Notes: generated by a model not told the origin, from the letters alone. A DNA stretch of 64,000 nucleotides from Christensenellaceae bacterium (GCA_012518615.1 JAAYRU010000002.1:1-64000); one strand, 5' to 3'; positions 26,479 through 35,886 are shown, counted from the first letter of the stretch. Numbers and translations are program-made.

Positions 26479-26515
26479 AAAAAATCTCAGCTTATATAGC
26501 TGGGATTTTTTCTTT
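26479..26515 (+). terminator. Terminator of the flavoprotein gene
   Basis: An A-rich arm and CTCAGCT pair with AGCTGGG and a run of Ts (26505-26511), with a five-base loop. This is a standard A-stem-T terminator. Confidence 0.85.
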
Positions 26516-26598
26516 TGCTAAGAGGCATAATCCCTATACATAATTTAGAATTGGCCGATGTTTTTTGCTTTAGGTTTTTACTAAATTTCGCTTCAAAT

Positions 26599-26614
26599 TG
26601 TGAGTCTAATCACA
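26599..26614 (+). promoter_or_regulatory. CRP-type operator upstream of pflB
   Basis: TGTGA-GTCTAA-TCACA is a perfect match to the CRP half-sites TGTGA and TCACA with six bases between. Its centre (26606.5) lies 41.5 bases before the transcription start inferred from the -10 at 26636-26641, the standard class II activator position. The likely binder is the CRP-type domain encoded at 29814-30539. Confidence 0.75.
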
Positions 26615-26641
26615 GACAATATGTGGTATACTGTGTATAAT
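26613..26641 (+). promoter_or_regulatory. pflB promoter with weak -35
   Basis: CAGACA, 17 bases, TATAAT. The -35 is poor and is overlapped by the TGTGA/TCACA site, as expected for an activator-dependent promoter. The leader to the ATG is about 58 bases. Confidence 0.65.
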
Positions 26642-26705
26642 TAGTATGGTTAAGCTAACTTATGTTTAAAGCAATACTAACATATATTAAACGGAGGTAA
26701 GAGAG

Positions 26706-28955
26706 ATGTTTGAAAAAGCTTGGGCAGGCTTTACAAGAGGCAACTGGTCGGAAACTATTGACACGAGGGATTTTATCCAAAAAAACTACAAACCTTATTT
26801 AGACGATGAGGATTTTTTAACAGGTGCAAGTGAAAATACGCTCGCTCTATGGCAACAGGTGAGCGATTTGATACAGGACGAAATAAAAAATAAAACCATC
26901 ACTGTAGATACTACTAAATTCAGCGGCATAGATAACTTTGAAGCGGGTTATATAGATAAAGATAAAGAACTTATAGTAGGTCTTCAGACCGATGCACCCA
27001 TGAAAAGGATTATGAACCCCTACGGCGGTATGCGTATGGTTGAAAACTCGCTTAAAGCTTACGACATAGAAGCGCCGCAGATAATGTTTGATGATTTTAA
27101 TGAATTTAGAAAAACGCATAACCAAGGCTGCTTTGACGCATACACTAAAGAAATGAGAAGAGCAAGGTCTGCATCCCTAGTTACAGGGCTTCCCGATGCA
27201 TACGGCAGGGGCAGAATTATTGGCGATTACAGAAGAATAGCTCTCTACGGCATAGATTACCTTAAAGAGATAAAAATAAAGGACAAGGAAAACCTTGTCG
27301 GTCCTGCAACGGAGGATATGATAAGGCTTAGGGAAGAGCTTACAGAGCAGATAAGAGCCTTTGACAGCATTAAGGCTATGGCTGCAAAATACGGCTATGA
27401 TATAGGCAGACCCGCCGAAAACGCACAGGAAGCCATACAGTGGCTATACTTTGGCTACCTTGCCGCAATTAAAGAGAATAACGGCGCCGCCATGTCCCTT
27501 GGCAGAAACACTACCTTTATAGACATCTATATCGAAAGGGATTTGCAAAACGGCGCTCTAACGGAAGAACAAGCACAGGAACTTATAGACCAGCTTGTAA
27601 TTAAGTTGCGCCTTGTAAGGCATCTGCGCACCCCCGAATATGACGAGCTTTTCGCAGGCGACCCCACTTGGGTAACGGAATCCATAGGCGGCATGGGAGA
27701 AGACGGCAGAACTCTAGTTACCAAAACCGCTTACAGATTCCTGCACACGCTTGATAACATGGATACATCGCCCGAGCCCAATTTAACCGTGCTTTGGTCT
27801 GAAGATTTACCCATAGCGTGGAAAGACTACTGCGCCAAGATGAGCCTTAAAACCGGCTCCATACAGTACGAAAACGATGACCTTATGAGAAGCATTTACG
27901 GTGATGACTATGCAATCGCCTGCTGCGTATCAGCTATGAGAGTCGGCAAAGACATGCAGTTTTTCGGCGCCAGAGCAAACATAGCAAAAGCACTGCTCTA
28001 TGCTATAAACGGCGGCGTTGACGAGGTAAGAAAAGAAAAGGACGGCAGCCCCTACAAGGTTATGGATAATATAGAGCCCATAAGCACCGAATACCTAAAT
28101 TACGAAGATGTGCTAAATAACTACAAAAAAGTTATGGATTCACTTGCAGAGCTTTATGTAAACACCATGAACACCATACACTACATGCACGATAAATACG
28201 CCTATGAAGCAGGGCAGATGGCGCTGCACGATAGCGAAGTCCACAGGTACATGGCGTTTGGTATAGCAGGTCTATCTGTTGCGGCAGACTCTCTAAGCGC
28301 ATTAAAATATGCCAAGGTAAAAGCTTTAAGAGATGAAAACGGCTTAGTGGTAGACTTTGAAGTAGAGGGCGATTTCCCTAAATACGGCAATGATGACGAT
28401 AGAGCGGACGACCTTGCTGTAGGCATAACGGAATACTTCTCTAACGCCCTTAAAAAGCATGAAACTTATAGGAATTCAGAGCATACTCTGTCTATACTTA
28501 CCATCACTTCCAATGTTGTATACGGAAAGAAGACAGGCAGCACGCCCTGCGGCAGGAAAAAGGGAGAGCCTTTTGCGCCCGGCGCAAACCCCATGCACGG
28601 CAGGGATTCAAGTGGAGCCTTGGCATCGCTTAACTCCGTAGCAAAGCTCCCCTACGAATGCGTGTGCCAAGACGGCATATCCAACACCTTCTCTATAATC
28701 CCCACAACCCTTGGCAAAACCGAGTACGAGAGGACGGATAACCTAAGGAACATTATGGACGGCTACTTTAAGAAAGACGCATTCCACATAAATGTAAACG
28801 CGCTTGAAAAGGAAACTCTGCTTGACGCTATGGAGCACCCCGAAAAATACCCCAACCTTACTATAAGGGTTTCAGGATATGCGGTTAGGTTTATTCAGCT
28901 TGATAGAGAACATCAGCTTGATGTAATAAACAGAACTTTCCACGAAAAGCTATAA
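26706..28955 (+). CDS. pflB: Formate acetyltransferase (pyruvate formate-lyase)
   Basis: A 749-residue glycyl-radical enzyme converting pyruvate and CoA to acetyl-CoA and formate without oxygen. The catalytic cysteine pair lies in [10 protein letters not shown] (Cys406 and Cys407 by coordinate). The glycyl-radical motif [10 protein letters not shown] puts the radical glycine at residue 724, near the C-terminus as expected. The length is close to E. coli PflB (760). ACGGAGG precedes the ATG. The gene is followed by a hairpin and then by its activase, which is fused to a CRP-type regulator. Confidence 0.96.
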   Translation: MFEKAWAGFTRGNWSETIDTRDFIQKNYKPYLDDEDFLTGASENTLALWQQVSDLIQDEIKNKTITVDTTKFSGIDNFEAGYIDKDKELIVGLQTDAPMKRIMNPYGGMRMVENSLKAYDIEAPQIMFDDFNEFRKTHNQGCFDAYTKEMRRARSASLVTGLPDAYGRGRIIGDYRRIALYGIDYLKEIKIKDKENLVGPATEDMIRLREELTEQIRAFDSIKAMAAKYGYDIGRPAENAQEAIQWLYFGYLAAIKENNGAAMSLGRNTTFIDIYIERDLQNGALTEEQAQELIDQLVIKLRLVRHLRTPEYDELFAGDPTWVTESIGGMGEDGRTLVTKTAYRFLHTLDNMDTSPEPNLTVLWSEDLPIAWKDYCAKMSLKTGSIQYENDDLMRSIYGDDYAIACCVSAMRVGKDMQFFGARANIAKALLYAINGGVDEVRKEKDGSPYKVMDNIEPISTEYLNYEDVLNNYKKVMDSLAELYVNTMNTIHYMHDKYAYEAGQMALHDSEVHRYMAFGIAGLSVAADSLSALKYAKVKALRDENGLVVDFEVEGDFPKYGNDDDRADDLAVGITEYFSNALKKHETYRNSEHTLSILTITSNVVYGKKTGSTPCGRKKGEPFAPGANPMHGRDSSGALASLNSVAKLPYECVCQDGISNTFSIIPTTLGKTEYERTDNLRNIMDGYFKKDAFHINVNALEKETLLDAMEHPEKYPNLTIRVSGYAVRFIQLDREHQLDVINRTFHEKL

Positions 28956-28970
28956 TTTTCTATTAGCATT

Positions 28971-29002
28971 AAATAAAGCCCTAAATACTTGGGGCTTTAT
29001 TT
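28971..29002 (+). terminator. Hairpin between pflB and its activase gene
   Basis: AAATAAAGCCC (28971-28981) and GGGCTTTATTT (28992-29002) form a perfect 11-base stem with a ten-base loop. The stem ends in T-rich sequence but without a long T run, so it may terminate only in part and set a high ratio of PflB to activase. Confidence 0.7.
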
Positions 29003-29033
29003 ACATAATATTACATATGAAGGGGCGATAACA

Positions 29034-30539
29034 TTGCAAAAGCAAGGAACAGTAGGTTTCATACACTCTATAGAAACATTCGGGCTGCTCGACGGTCCCG
29101 GGGTTAGAACTATATTTTTCCTGCAGGGCTGTCCCTTAAGATGCGCCTACTGCCACAACCCGGACACTCAAGATGTAAAAAAGACTAACCCCTATACCCC
29201 TCAGGAGATACTGGAAACCGTTAATAAATATAAATCCTACCACGGGAGCGATGGCGGAGTAACTTTTTCAGGGGGAGACCCGCTTTTGCAGGGTAAATTC
29301 CTAGCTGAAACCGTGCAGCTGCTAAAGAAAAACGGCATAAATGTAGTGGTTGATACATCCGGTTTTGGCGATAAAAGGTATTACAAGGATATATTCCCCT
29401 ATGTAGATACCCTGCTGCTTGATGTAAAAGCCTTTGATAAAGAAAGCTTTAAAAAACTGGTGGCGGGAAACTTTGATACCTTTATAGATTTGATAAATTC
29501 CCTTCCTGATTACGGTTTTAACGGGCAGATATGGATAAGGCATGTTATGGTACCTGGGCTTTCCGACAACGAAGAATCCATGAGGAAGCTAATAAAAACG
29601 GTAGAACCTATAATGCCTTATATAGAAAGGATAGAGATACTGCCATACCACACTATGGGTATCGCAAAGTATGAAGAGCTAAACCGCCCCTATCTTTTAG
29701 AAAATGTTCCGCCTATGGATAAAAACAAGGCTAAGGATTTTGAAATATACGCAAACAGAATATACGCTGAAAGAGTGCAGGAATTAAGAAGCGAACAAAA
29801 GGAGCGTGATAAAGTGCAAAATAGCGCAAATGACATAGTATATTCAGATAAGGAAAAATACAGGGATATTATATTCAACGATGAAAGCCTGTTTGAAAAT
29901 GTTTCGCCAGAAATAAAGGATGAAATATTCGATAAGCTTATTATTTCTAATGTGGAAAGAGGCGACTTTATTTTCCAAAGCAGCGATAGAGCCTTAAATA
30001 TGTATGTAATTCTAGACGGGGAAGCTAAAATATATTACAACACGCTTGAGGGCAAGGAGCAGATTTATTACATATATAAAAAGGGCGATTTTATAGGCGG
30101 GCACAACCTGCTAAGCGGGGAAGATTATCTATATAACGCTCAAGCCATATCCAAGGTGACGGTGCTTTCCATATCTAAGGAAATTTTTGATAAATATATG
30201 CTGGATAATCCGAAGGTTTTAAGAAAAATACTAGCCAAAAGCTTTGAAAGAATTAGACATGCAGAAAACTTGGTTTTGAGGCTTTCAACCACAAATACAT
30301 CATTAAAAGTTGCGGCGCTACTGCTAAAGCTTATTGAAAGGCAAAACCTAGAGTATGAAGATAATATAGAATTAAACCTTTCCCTAACCCGCGAGGAGCT
30401 TGGAAACTATTCCGGTCTTACAAGGGAAACCGTAACAAGAAAGCTTTCCGAATTTAAGGAGCTTGGCTATATAGATATAATAGGCAACAAGACCATAGTA
30501 ATAAAAGACATGGAAATGCTTAAAAATTACAGCATGTAA
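29034..30539 (+). CDS. Pyruvate formate-lyase activating enzyme fused to CRP/FNR-type regulator
   Basis: A 501-residue fusion. Residues 1-260 are PflA: a radical-SAM CxxxCxxC motif at Cys33, Cys37 and Cys40 (GCPLRCAYCHNP), a GGVTFSGGDPLLQ segment and the normal PflA length. Residues 261-501 are a whole CRP/FNR-family protein: a cyclic-nucleotide-type beta barrel (about 285-395), a long dimer helix and a helix-turn-helix with SGLTRETVTRKLSEF. The recognition helix keeps the R-E-x-x-x-R of CRP. The regulator half has no cysteine, so it is not an FNR-type iron-sulfur sensor, and CRP's cAMP-contact Glu and Arg positions are not kept. I chose the TTG at 29034 because AGGGG lies eight bases upstream. 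An internal AAAGGAG-GTG at the junction may also give a free regulator. Confidence 0.88.
   Translation: MQKQGTVGFIHSIETFGLLDGPGVRTIFFLQGCPLRCAYCHNPDTQDVKKTNPYTPQEILETVNKYKSYHGSDGGVTFSGGDPLLQGKFLAETVQLLKKNGINVVVDTSGFGDKRYYKDIFPYVDTLLLDVKAFDKESFKKLVAGNFDTFIDLINSLPDYGFNGQIWIRHVMVPGLSDNEESMRKLIKTVEPIMPYIERIEILPYHTMGIAKYEELNRPYLLENVPPMDKNKAKDFEIYANRIYAERVQELRSEQKERDKVQNSANDIVYSDKEKYRDIIFNDESLFENVSPEIKDEIFDKLIISNVERGDFIFQSSDRALNMYVILDGEAKIYYNTLEGKEQIYYIYKKGDFIGGHNLLSGEDYLYNAQAISKVTVLSISKEIFDKYMLDNPKVLRKILAKSFERIRHAENLVLRLSTTNTSLKVAALLLKLIERQNLEYEDNIELNLSLTREELGNYSGLTRETVTRKLSEFKELGYIDIIGNKTIVIKDMEMLKNYSM
29798..29816 (+). promoter_or_regulatory. Internal ribosome site and GTG at the activase-regulator junction
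   Basis: AAAGGAG (29798-29804), nine bases, then an in-frame GTG (29814) exactly where the CRP-type module begins. A TGA (29807) in another frame lies between them. The arrangement looks like the remains of two separate genes joined by loss of frame, and it could still start a free 241-residue regulator. Confidence 0.6.
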
Positions 30540-30736
30540 ACGCCCTAATCTGTATTCATATATTATACTATGTTGCCTTTAACACAGCGCTTTCTGATGC
30601 GCCTTTTCCTCTTTGGCTTTGCCTTGGTAAAACACCATAGGAACCGCTAGACTGCTTCACGAAGCTTCACCAAACTGAAAAAATCGCTACAATAAAATCA
30701 CTATTCTAAAAGCAACAGAGTATTACAGGCTTACTG

Positions 30737-31339
30737 CTAAAGGTTTTTTCCTGTAAAGCCTTTGACATCACGCCGTGACAAAACCGTTCTTTCTTTCGGA
30801 ATATCGCCATCAATAAATAAAGCGCTTCTCAGATAATCAGATACATAATTGTGGTGATGCTCGTTTTGCATTGCCGCATATCCCGGAAAAGGCGAAACTC
30901 CTTTTTTTACCTTATAGGGATTGGCGCAAAACAAACCACCGTTACCCATAATTTTCCAGCCTATACCCGCAGCAAAAAAGCATATGAACCCAAGTATAAG
31001 AATCCATACTTGCGGATTATCTAATATTATATACTGAACCGCGGCAAAAACTACGCCAAGCGCCCCTAAAACTATCATTATTCTTGCAATTAGCAGTTCC
31101 AGATATAGCCCTCGATAAGTACAGTACATGCATACCGCTCCGGTATGCTCCCGAACATCGGTATATTTAGTGTTGCTTACGGTAGTTGTTACTATTTTGC
31201 CGGCTCCCCAATCCCTTTCGCTCTTGCTGCTCACAATATTTGTTGCTCCCTTGATTCCGGTATAATAGTTAGCAAAACTCAATTCTGACCCACATTTTGG
31301 ACATGTCGCAACACTTGTGTCGGTTGAACAATAAGCCAT
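30737..31339 (-). CDS. Hypothetical zinc-ribbon membrane protein
   Basis: A 200-residue protein of unknown function. The N-terminus has CPKCG (residues 14-18) and a later CMYC pair, together a likely zinc ribbon. Two predicted membrane helices follow (about 83-130, LLIARIMIVLGALGVVFAAV and WILILGFICFFAAGIGW). The C-terminal third is polar. AAAAGGAGG precedes the ATG. It lies about 57 bases downstream of the secreted hypothetical protein at 31396-32331 and probably belongs to the same transcription unit. Confidence 0.7.
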   Translation of the reverse strand: MAYCSTDTSVATCPKCGSELSFANYYTGIKGATNIVSSKSERDWGAGKIVTTTVSNTKYTDVREHTGAVCMYCTYRGLYLELLIARIMIVLGALGVVFAAVQYIILDNPQVWILILGFICFFAAGIGWKIMGNGGLFCANPYKVKKGVSPFPGYAAMQNEHHHNYVSDYLRSALFIDGDIPKERTVLSRRDVKGFTGKNL

Positions 31340-31395
31340 GACATATTCCTCCTTTTATAGTACAAATATATTTTTCTTATTATATTCTGTATAGG

Positions 31396-32331
31396 CTATT
31401 TGTCAAACGCTACGGAGCTTACAACTGTTTCCGCATGGCTTACGGCTTCTTCCCCTATAAACATAAGCGCTAAGGCTATGCGCCCTTGCCCTATTACATA
31501 GTACGCCAAGGGACCTGCAGAGGTATCTCCGGTTATTAGAGCAGCGTTCCAATCGCCAACGGTTACCATACTGGGATTAGCTTCAATTTTTGTTGATTTT
31601 GGCAGATTTGCAGAAGCTATAGAAGGAGCCAAATCTTCGCTATACTGCACATCAAGCGCATAGGTTCTGGCAGCTATAGCATCGTTTGGGTTTGCTCCAT
31701 TTATAAACATAGCGCCTGTTGTATGCTCCTGCGAAAAATAACCTTTAGGATATTTAAGACCAAAGCCTTCCGCCTTCCAGCTGTTGTAATCATCGCCTTC
31801 TGCCCCTTTTTCCATTCTGCTGCCCGTAAGCTTTATAGTGGAGAGTATTTTATCTTCCTCAGCCTTGACACTCTCACCTATAAATACAAAAATTACCAAG
31901 GTGTTCTCACCCCATAGATATACAATATGAGAGGACGGCACTCCTGCCACATTGCCAAAAGCCCTAAAGCCTTTGAGTCCGCTATATTCTATAATTTCGT
32001 AGCTTCCGTCAAATGTAATATATTTGCCTAAACCGTATTTACCTTCTTCTATTATTTCCAAAATTTTGGATTCATCTATTTCATCGCTGCCTATATATCT
32101 AGAGTATATATCTCCGGTAATTGCAAATGTCATAACGCCTTCGTCCTTACCCTCTATTCTAAGGGTAATGCTGCCGTCCTTTGCCATGCCCTGTTTCCAT
32201 GCGGCAGGATAGCTGAAGCTATACTGAGGGTCATCGTATTGTACATAGCCGTCTGTTGCCAACGCTAAGCCTATGTTTAGGGCAAACACAAACACTATAA
32301 GTAGGGAAAGTGCTTTTTGTAAGTTTTTCAT
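31396..32331 (-). CDS. Hypothetical secreted protein with two PsbP-like repeats
   Basis: About 311 residues from the ATG at 32331, chosen because AAAGGAG lies eight bases upstream. A longer frame to 32406 would overlap the upstream gene. A signal peptide of about 25 residues (LALA-T) without lipobox is followed by two similar halves. Each half begins with a Y/F-x-YP motif (FSYPAAW near residue 37, LKYPKGYF near 190), as in PsbP-like or DUF1795-type domains. Function is unknown. It lies 43 bases after the membrane protein gene at 32375. Confidence 0.7.
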   Translation of the reverse strand: MKNLQKALSLLIVFVFALNIGLALATDGYVQYDDPQYSFSYPAAWKQGMAKDGSITLRIEGKDEGVMTFAITGDIYSRYIGSDEIDESKILEIIEEGKYGLGKYITFDGSYEIIEYSGLKGFRAFGNVAGVPSSHIVYLWGENTLVIFVFIGESVKAEEDKILSTIKLTGSRMEKGAEGDDYNSWKAEGFGLKYPKGYFSQEHTTGAMFINGANPNDAIAARTYALDVQYSEDLAPSIASANLPKSTKIEANPSMVTVGDWNAALITGDTSAGPLAYYVIGQGRIALALMFIGEEAVSHAETVVSSVAFDK

Positions 32332-32374
32332 TGGTTTTTCTCCTTTTAATATTAAACATTCTATAAAGCTATAC

Positions 32375-33247
32375 TCAACTATACCTTTGGCGAATAATAT
32401 ACACAAAGCCTACAACAAGTACAAGCATAATTGACATAAATATGTTCCATTTTTTGGCGCCTTTAAGCTCCACTTCCGCCACATCGTCAAAGGGGTGCTT
32501 GGCAGCCCTAAGAGCCTTTCTAAGCGGCACTATGCCTAGAAAATAGCACCAGAAATTGCTTATACTCCATAGCACCATGCCTATTTTAAGCGGGCGCACT
32601 CTTTTTTTACCCGGCTCCGCTACTTTATAATTGGTGTCAGGGTTTTGTTCAAGCACTATGCCTTGACCCGCTTTAAACAACAGGTCTATGCGAATTACGC
32701 CGTTTTCAGGCGCGTCAAACACTATACTTTTCTCGGTTACACCATCGCATACTGCGCTCAATGTGTTTTGCGCTAGCTTAAGGCTTATTTGCTGCACATC
32801 TCCCCTGCCAAGGGGAGTAAGCTCCCTGCCATTTAAAGTAAGCCTTATTTTGTTTGCAGAGCCTATTATGCCCTGCTTATGTACTATGTATAGCTTGGCG
32901 GGGGTATCAAGCTTCTCGCCTTCGGCTTCTATACGGGCAACTTCCGCTTTTTTCTCTTCTTCCTGCTGTTTTGCAGCTGCAAGCTCTGCAGGTTCTCCCT
33001 TTATCGCTCCTATAAGAGCGCCTACTTCGCTTATAATAATCAGAGCAAGCAAGCCTATAACCGCATAGGGCGGCAGCTCTAGGGTTCCAAAAAGCGCTAT
33101 ACGCCCGCCATCATTCATAACGCCAATAGCCCAAATAAGTATACCGACAGACCAAATAATATCGTATACCGCGCCTGCCTTTCTTGATTTGCTTTTTATA
33201 AGCGTTCCTAAAAAGAATAGTGGTACAAATAGTTGCATAGGTGACAT
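32375..33247 (-). CDS. Hypothetical membrane protein
   Basis: A 290-residue protein with two or three N-terminal membrane helices, a charged coiled stretch (about 85-110, KQQEEEKKAEVARIEAE), a soluble beta-rich domain (about 115-215) and two C-terminal helices. I do not recognise a family. AAGGAGG precedes the ATG. It heads a three-gene unit with the secreted repeat protein and the zinc-ribbon protein, suggesting a shared envelope role. A TATAAT lies about 55 bases upstream, but no convincing -35 was seen. Confidence 0.65.
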   Translation of the reverse strand: MSPMQLFVPLFFLGTLIKSKSRKAGAVYDIIWSVGILIWAIGVMNDGGRIALFGTLELPPYAVIGLLALIIISEVGALIGAIKGEPAELAAAKQQEEEKKAEVARIEAEGEKLDTPAKLYIVHKQGIIGSANKIRLTLNGRELTPLGRGDVQQISLKLAQNTLSAVCDGVTEKSIVFDAPENGVIRIDLLFKAGQGIVLEQNPDTNYKVAEPGKKRVRPLKIGMVLWSISNFWCYFLGIVPLRKALRAAKHPFDDVAEVELKGAKKWNIFMSIMLVLVVGFVYIIRQRYS

Positions 33248-33387
33248 TGTGTTTTCCTCCTTAAGGCATAGCCTTTAATTTTGTACCATTATAAAGCTTA
33301 AATACGCGCCTATGGCGTGCAAATTGCACAGTTTTTTAATTTTTTTGTTGATATGTTTGCTGTGTTTGCCCTCCGATTTTTCTGACC

Positions 33388-33493
33388 TATAAGGTCTGAA
33401 ACTATGCTATTTTTAGAAGTTTCGGACTTATATCGTCTTAAACTGTTGACTTTTTAGAAGTTTCGGGTATAATAAGTCTGAAACTTTAGGAGG
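33388..33493 (+). promoter_or_regulatory. Repeat-rich promoter/operator of the DUF4143 ATPase gene
   Basis: TTGACT (33446-33451), 16 bases, TATAAT (33468-33473), then AGGAGG at 33488-33493. Around and inside it are several copies of one motif in both orientations: TATAAGGTCTGAAACT (33388), AGTTTCGGACTTATA (33418), TATCGTCTTAAACT (33431) and the pair AGTTTC (33459) / GAAACT (33480). The last pair brackets the -10 and transcription start, so a bound protein would block transcription. Confidence 0.7.
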
Positions 33494-33499
33494 TGTAAT

Positions 33500-34711
33500 A
33501 TGGCAAAGCTAATAAACCGCCCTGAATACCTAAATCAGCTTATACAAAATAGAGATGTAGATCTTGTAAAGATAGTAACGGGTATCCGCAGGTGCGGAAA
33601 ATCCTCTCTGCTAGACTTGTTTCACCAATATCTACTGGATAGCGGAGTATCTGAAAGCAATATTATACATATTAATTTAGAATCCCTAAGCTTTAGACAG
33701 CTATCCGATTATTTAAGCTTTTATGATTATGTTAGCGATAATATACCGCCCAGCGGTAAAACATATCTAATTTTTGATGAGCTTCAGGTGGTTGAGCACT
33801 GGGAAAAGGCGATAGAATCTTTCCGGCTGGATTTTGATGTAGATATATATATAACAGGCTCTAACGCTTACCTATTATCCACAGAATTTTCCACCTACCT
33901 TTCCGGAAGATATGTAGAAATACGCATGTTACCGCTATCTTTTAAAGAGTTTCTTACTTTTTATAGCTTTGCGCCTAATATTACAATAGAGGAAAAGTTT
34001 CAAAGGTACCTGCAATTTGGCGGTATGCCAATACTTAGGGAATATAACTTTAACGAAGCTAGAATAAACCAAGCCTTAGAAGGCATATACTCAACCATAG
34101 TACTTAGAGATATTGTGGGGCGCAATAAGCAAATAGACCAAGACACTCTGCATAAAATAATGCTGTTTTTATGTTCAAATATAGGCAGCATAACATCTCC
34201 AAATAACATAGCCAATGTATTATCTAGCGACAAGCGCAGCAATATAGCAGGCAAAACGGTAAACAGATACATATCTCTGTTAAATAATGCCTTTATTTTT
34301 TACTCTGTCGGACGATATGATGTAAAAGGCAAACAGCTATTAAAAACACTTGAAAAGAACTACATTACAGATATAGGTTTTCGCAATATGTTGCTTGGCT
34401 ACAGGGATACGGATAGGGGGCATATACTTGAAAACATAGTGTTTTTAGAACTGCTCCGCCGTGATTACAGGGTTTATATAGGCAAGGTAAGCGAAAATGA
34501 AATAGACTTCGTGGCTGAAAAGCCCGATGATAAACTCTACATACAGGTTACAGAGAGTATGCAATCCCCCGAAACGCGGGAAAGAGAGCTTAAACCTTTA
34601 AATATGATACCTGATAATTATGAGAAAATAGTATTATCTATGGATAGAAGCTATATAAATTCCTATGGCGGAATAAGAAGCTTATATTTAATTGATTGGC
34701 TTTTATCATAG
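33500..34711 (+). CDS. AAA ATPase with DUF4143 domain
   Basis: A 403-residue protein of the AAA_14/DUF4143 group. Walker A is GIRRCGKSS (about residue 27), Walker B is YLIFDELQ (about 93), and sensor-like ITGSNAYLLS follows. The C-terminal DUF4143 (about 195-360) includes a nuclease-like segment with ENEIDFVAE near 333 that resembles PD-(D/E)XK folds. The cellular role of the family is not established, and many such genes occur as scattered accessory loci. AGGAGG precedes the ATG. The repeated GAAACT/AGTTTC sites over its promoter suggest tight local control, perhaps by its own product. It appears to be a single-gene unit. Confidence 0.85.
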   Translation: MAKLINRPEYLNQLIQNRDVDLVKIVTGIRRCGKSSLLDLFHQYLLDSGVSESNIIHINLESLSFRQLSDYLSFYDYVSDNIPPSGKTYLIFDELQVVEHWEKAIESFRLDFDVDIYITGSNAYLLSTEFSTYLSGRYVEIRMLPLSFKEFLTFYSFAPNITIEEKFQRYLQFGGMPILREYNFNEARINQALEGIYSTIVLRDIVGRNKQIDQDTLHKIMLFLCSNIGSITSPNNIANVLSSDKRSNIAGKTVNRYISLLNNAFIFYSVGRYDVKGKQLLKTLEKNYITDIGFRNMLLGYRDTDRGHILENIVFLELLRRDYRVYIGKVSENEIDFVAEKPDDKLYIQVTESMQSPETRERELKPLNMIPDNYEKIVLSMDRSYINSYGGIRSLYLIDWLLS

Positions 34712-34810
34712 AGCCATAATTTCCTTATATATTCAAGCTAAAATATGTTATAAAAAAGCCGATCAGACTTGATAAGAAAAAGCCTGTTGTTTTATTTTAC
34801 ATCATAGGCG

Positions 34811-34871
34811 TGCATGCGTACAATGTAATGCATATCCTTATGCAGCATAGCTTTAATTATGTATGCGTACA
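34811..34871. repeat. Short direct repeat pair in the gap after DUF4143
   Basis: TGCATGCGTACA (34811-34822) and TGTATGCGTACA (34860-34871) differ at one base. They lie in the 196-base gap at the edge of the Liv/Tm-1 region. No gene is visible in the gap. The meaning is uncertain. Confidence 0.35.
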
Positions 34872-34907
34872 CCACAGCGGTACACACTTTTACCAATCCA
34901 CCCACTC

Positions 34908-35852
34908 TTATAAAACACCAAATACTTTGAACAAGTAAATTGCGATTCCTGATGTGAAACAATATGTAACGGAAGAAATAGAAATTATTTCTCCGGTAAA
35001 AATATAGTCACTTTTCATTCTCCTAGACATTGCATATCCTGTTACAGTTCCTGGAGTTCCAAGAATGAAAAAAACAGTTAAAATTTCAATGCTAGAAAAC
35101 CCGAGTAAAAACATTGGTAAAACTCCAATAGCCGGTAGTAGAAGCATCTTGATTAATAAGCAGTAATTGAGGTGTTCTTTATCATTTTTTAACTGTGTAA
35201 TCGACAATTGTGACCCAATGGAAATCAATGCTAAAGGAGTTGCTGCCCCCGCAAGATAATTGTTAACCGTTTTAATTGGTGAAAAAATTGGAATTTTCAG
35301 CAAATTAACAATCAATCCCAGTAAGACTCCGATAATTATGGGATTCATTACAGCATCACATATAATTGATAAAGGTGCGATTTTCTTTGATTCTGACGAG
35401 AAAATTGAAAACACAACACTAGACATAATATTTGATAAAGGCACGGTAATAATAAACGATATGAAAAACGGCGAGAGTTTGTTATCTGGAAACAAGCTTT
35501 GCATCACCATTGCACCCATTAGAACAGGATTCGTACGAAAAGCACCTTGAATAAAAGCTCCACATCGAGCAGGATTTTTTATGAATTTCGGCACGATGAT
35601 CATTAATATAATCGGTGGTATGATCATTATTAATACCAAATAAATAGCAAACCTTAAACTAAGTACATTGCTCGTTTCGATGCTTGACATTTGATTAAAA
35701 AGATATACTGGAAAACCAATTGAAAACGCAAGATTAGTTGCCGTATCACTAAAAGAACTGTTAATAATGTGTTTTTTCTTTAGAAATAATCCTAATGATA
35801 AAATCATTAGGATTGGTAACACGGCGTTCAAGCTTAATAGTACTATTGACAC
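34908..35852 (-). CDS. AEC-family (auxin efflux carrier-like) transporter
   Basis: A 314-residue membrane protein with about ten helices in two halves, matching the bacterial AEC family, whose known members move malonate, malate and other organic acids. It starts with GTG after GGAGGAG. It is the last gene of the nine-gene Liv/Tm-1 operon, 34 bases after the second TIM-barrel gene. This suggests that it exports an organic acid product or imports a related substrate, as an inference from context. Confidence 0.82.
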   Translation of the reverse strand: MSIVLLSLNAVLPILMILSLGLFLKKKHIINSSFSDTATNLAFSIGFPVYLFNQMSSIETSNVLSLRFAIYLVLIMIIPPIILMIIVPKFIKNPARCGAFIQGAFRTNPVLMGAMVMQSLFPDNKLSPFFISFIITVPLSNIMSSVVFSIFSSESKKIAPLSIICDAVMNPIIIGVLLGLIVNLLKIPIFSPIKTVNNYLAGAATPLALISIGSQLSITQLKNDKEHLNYCLLIKMLLLPAIGVLPMFLLGFSSIEILTVFFILGTPGTVTGYAMSRRMKSDYIFTGEIISISSVTYCFTSGIAIYLFKVFGVL

Positions 35853-35886
35853 TTAACCACTCCTCCGGATTATACAAACAATTAAA

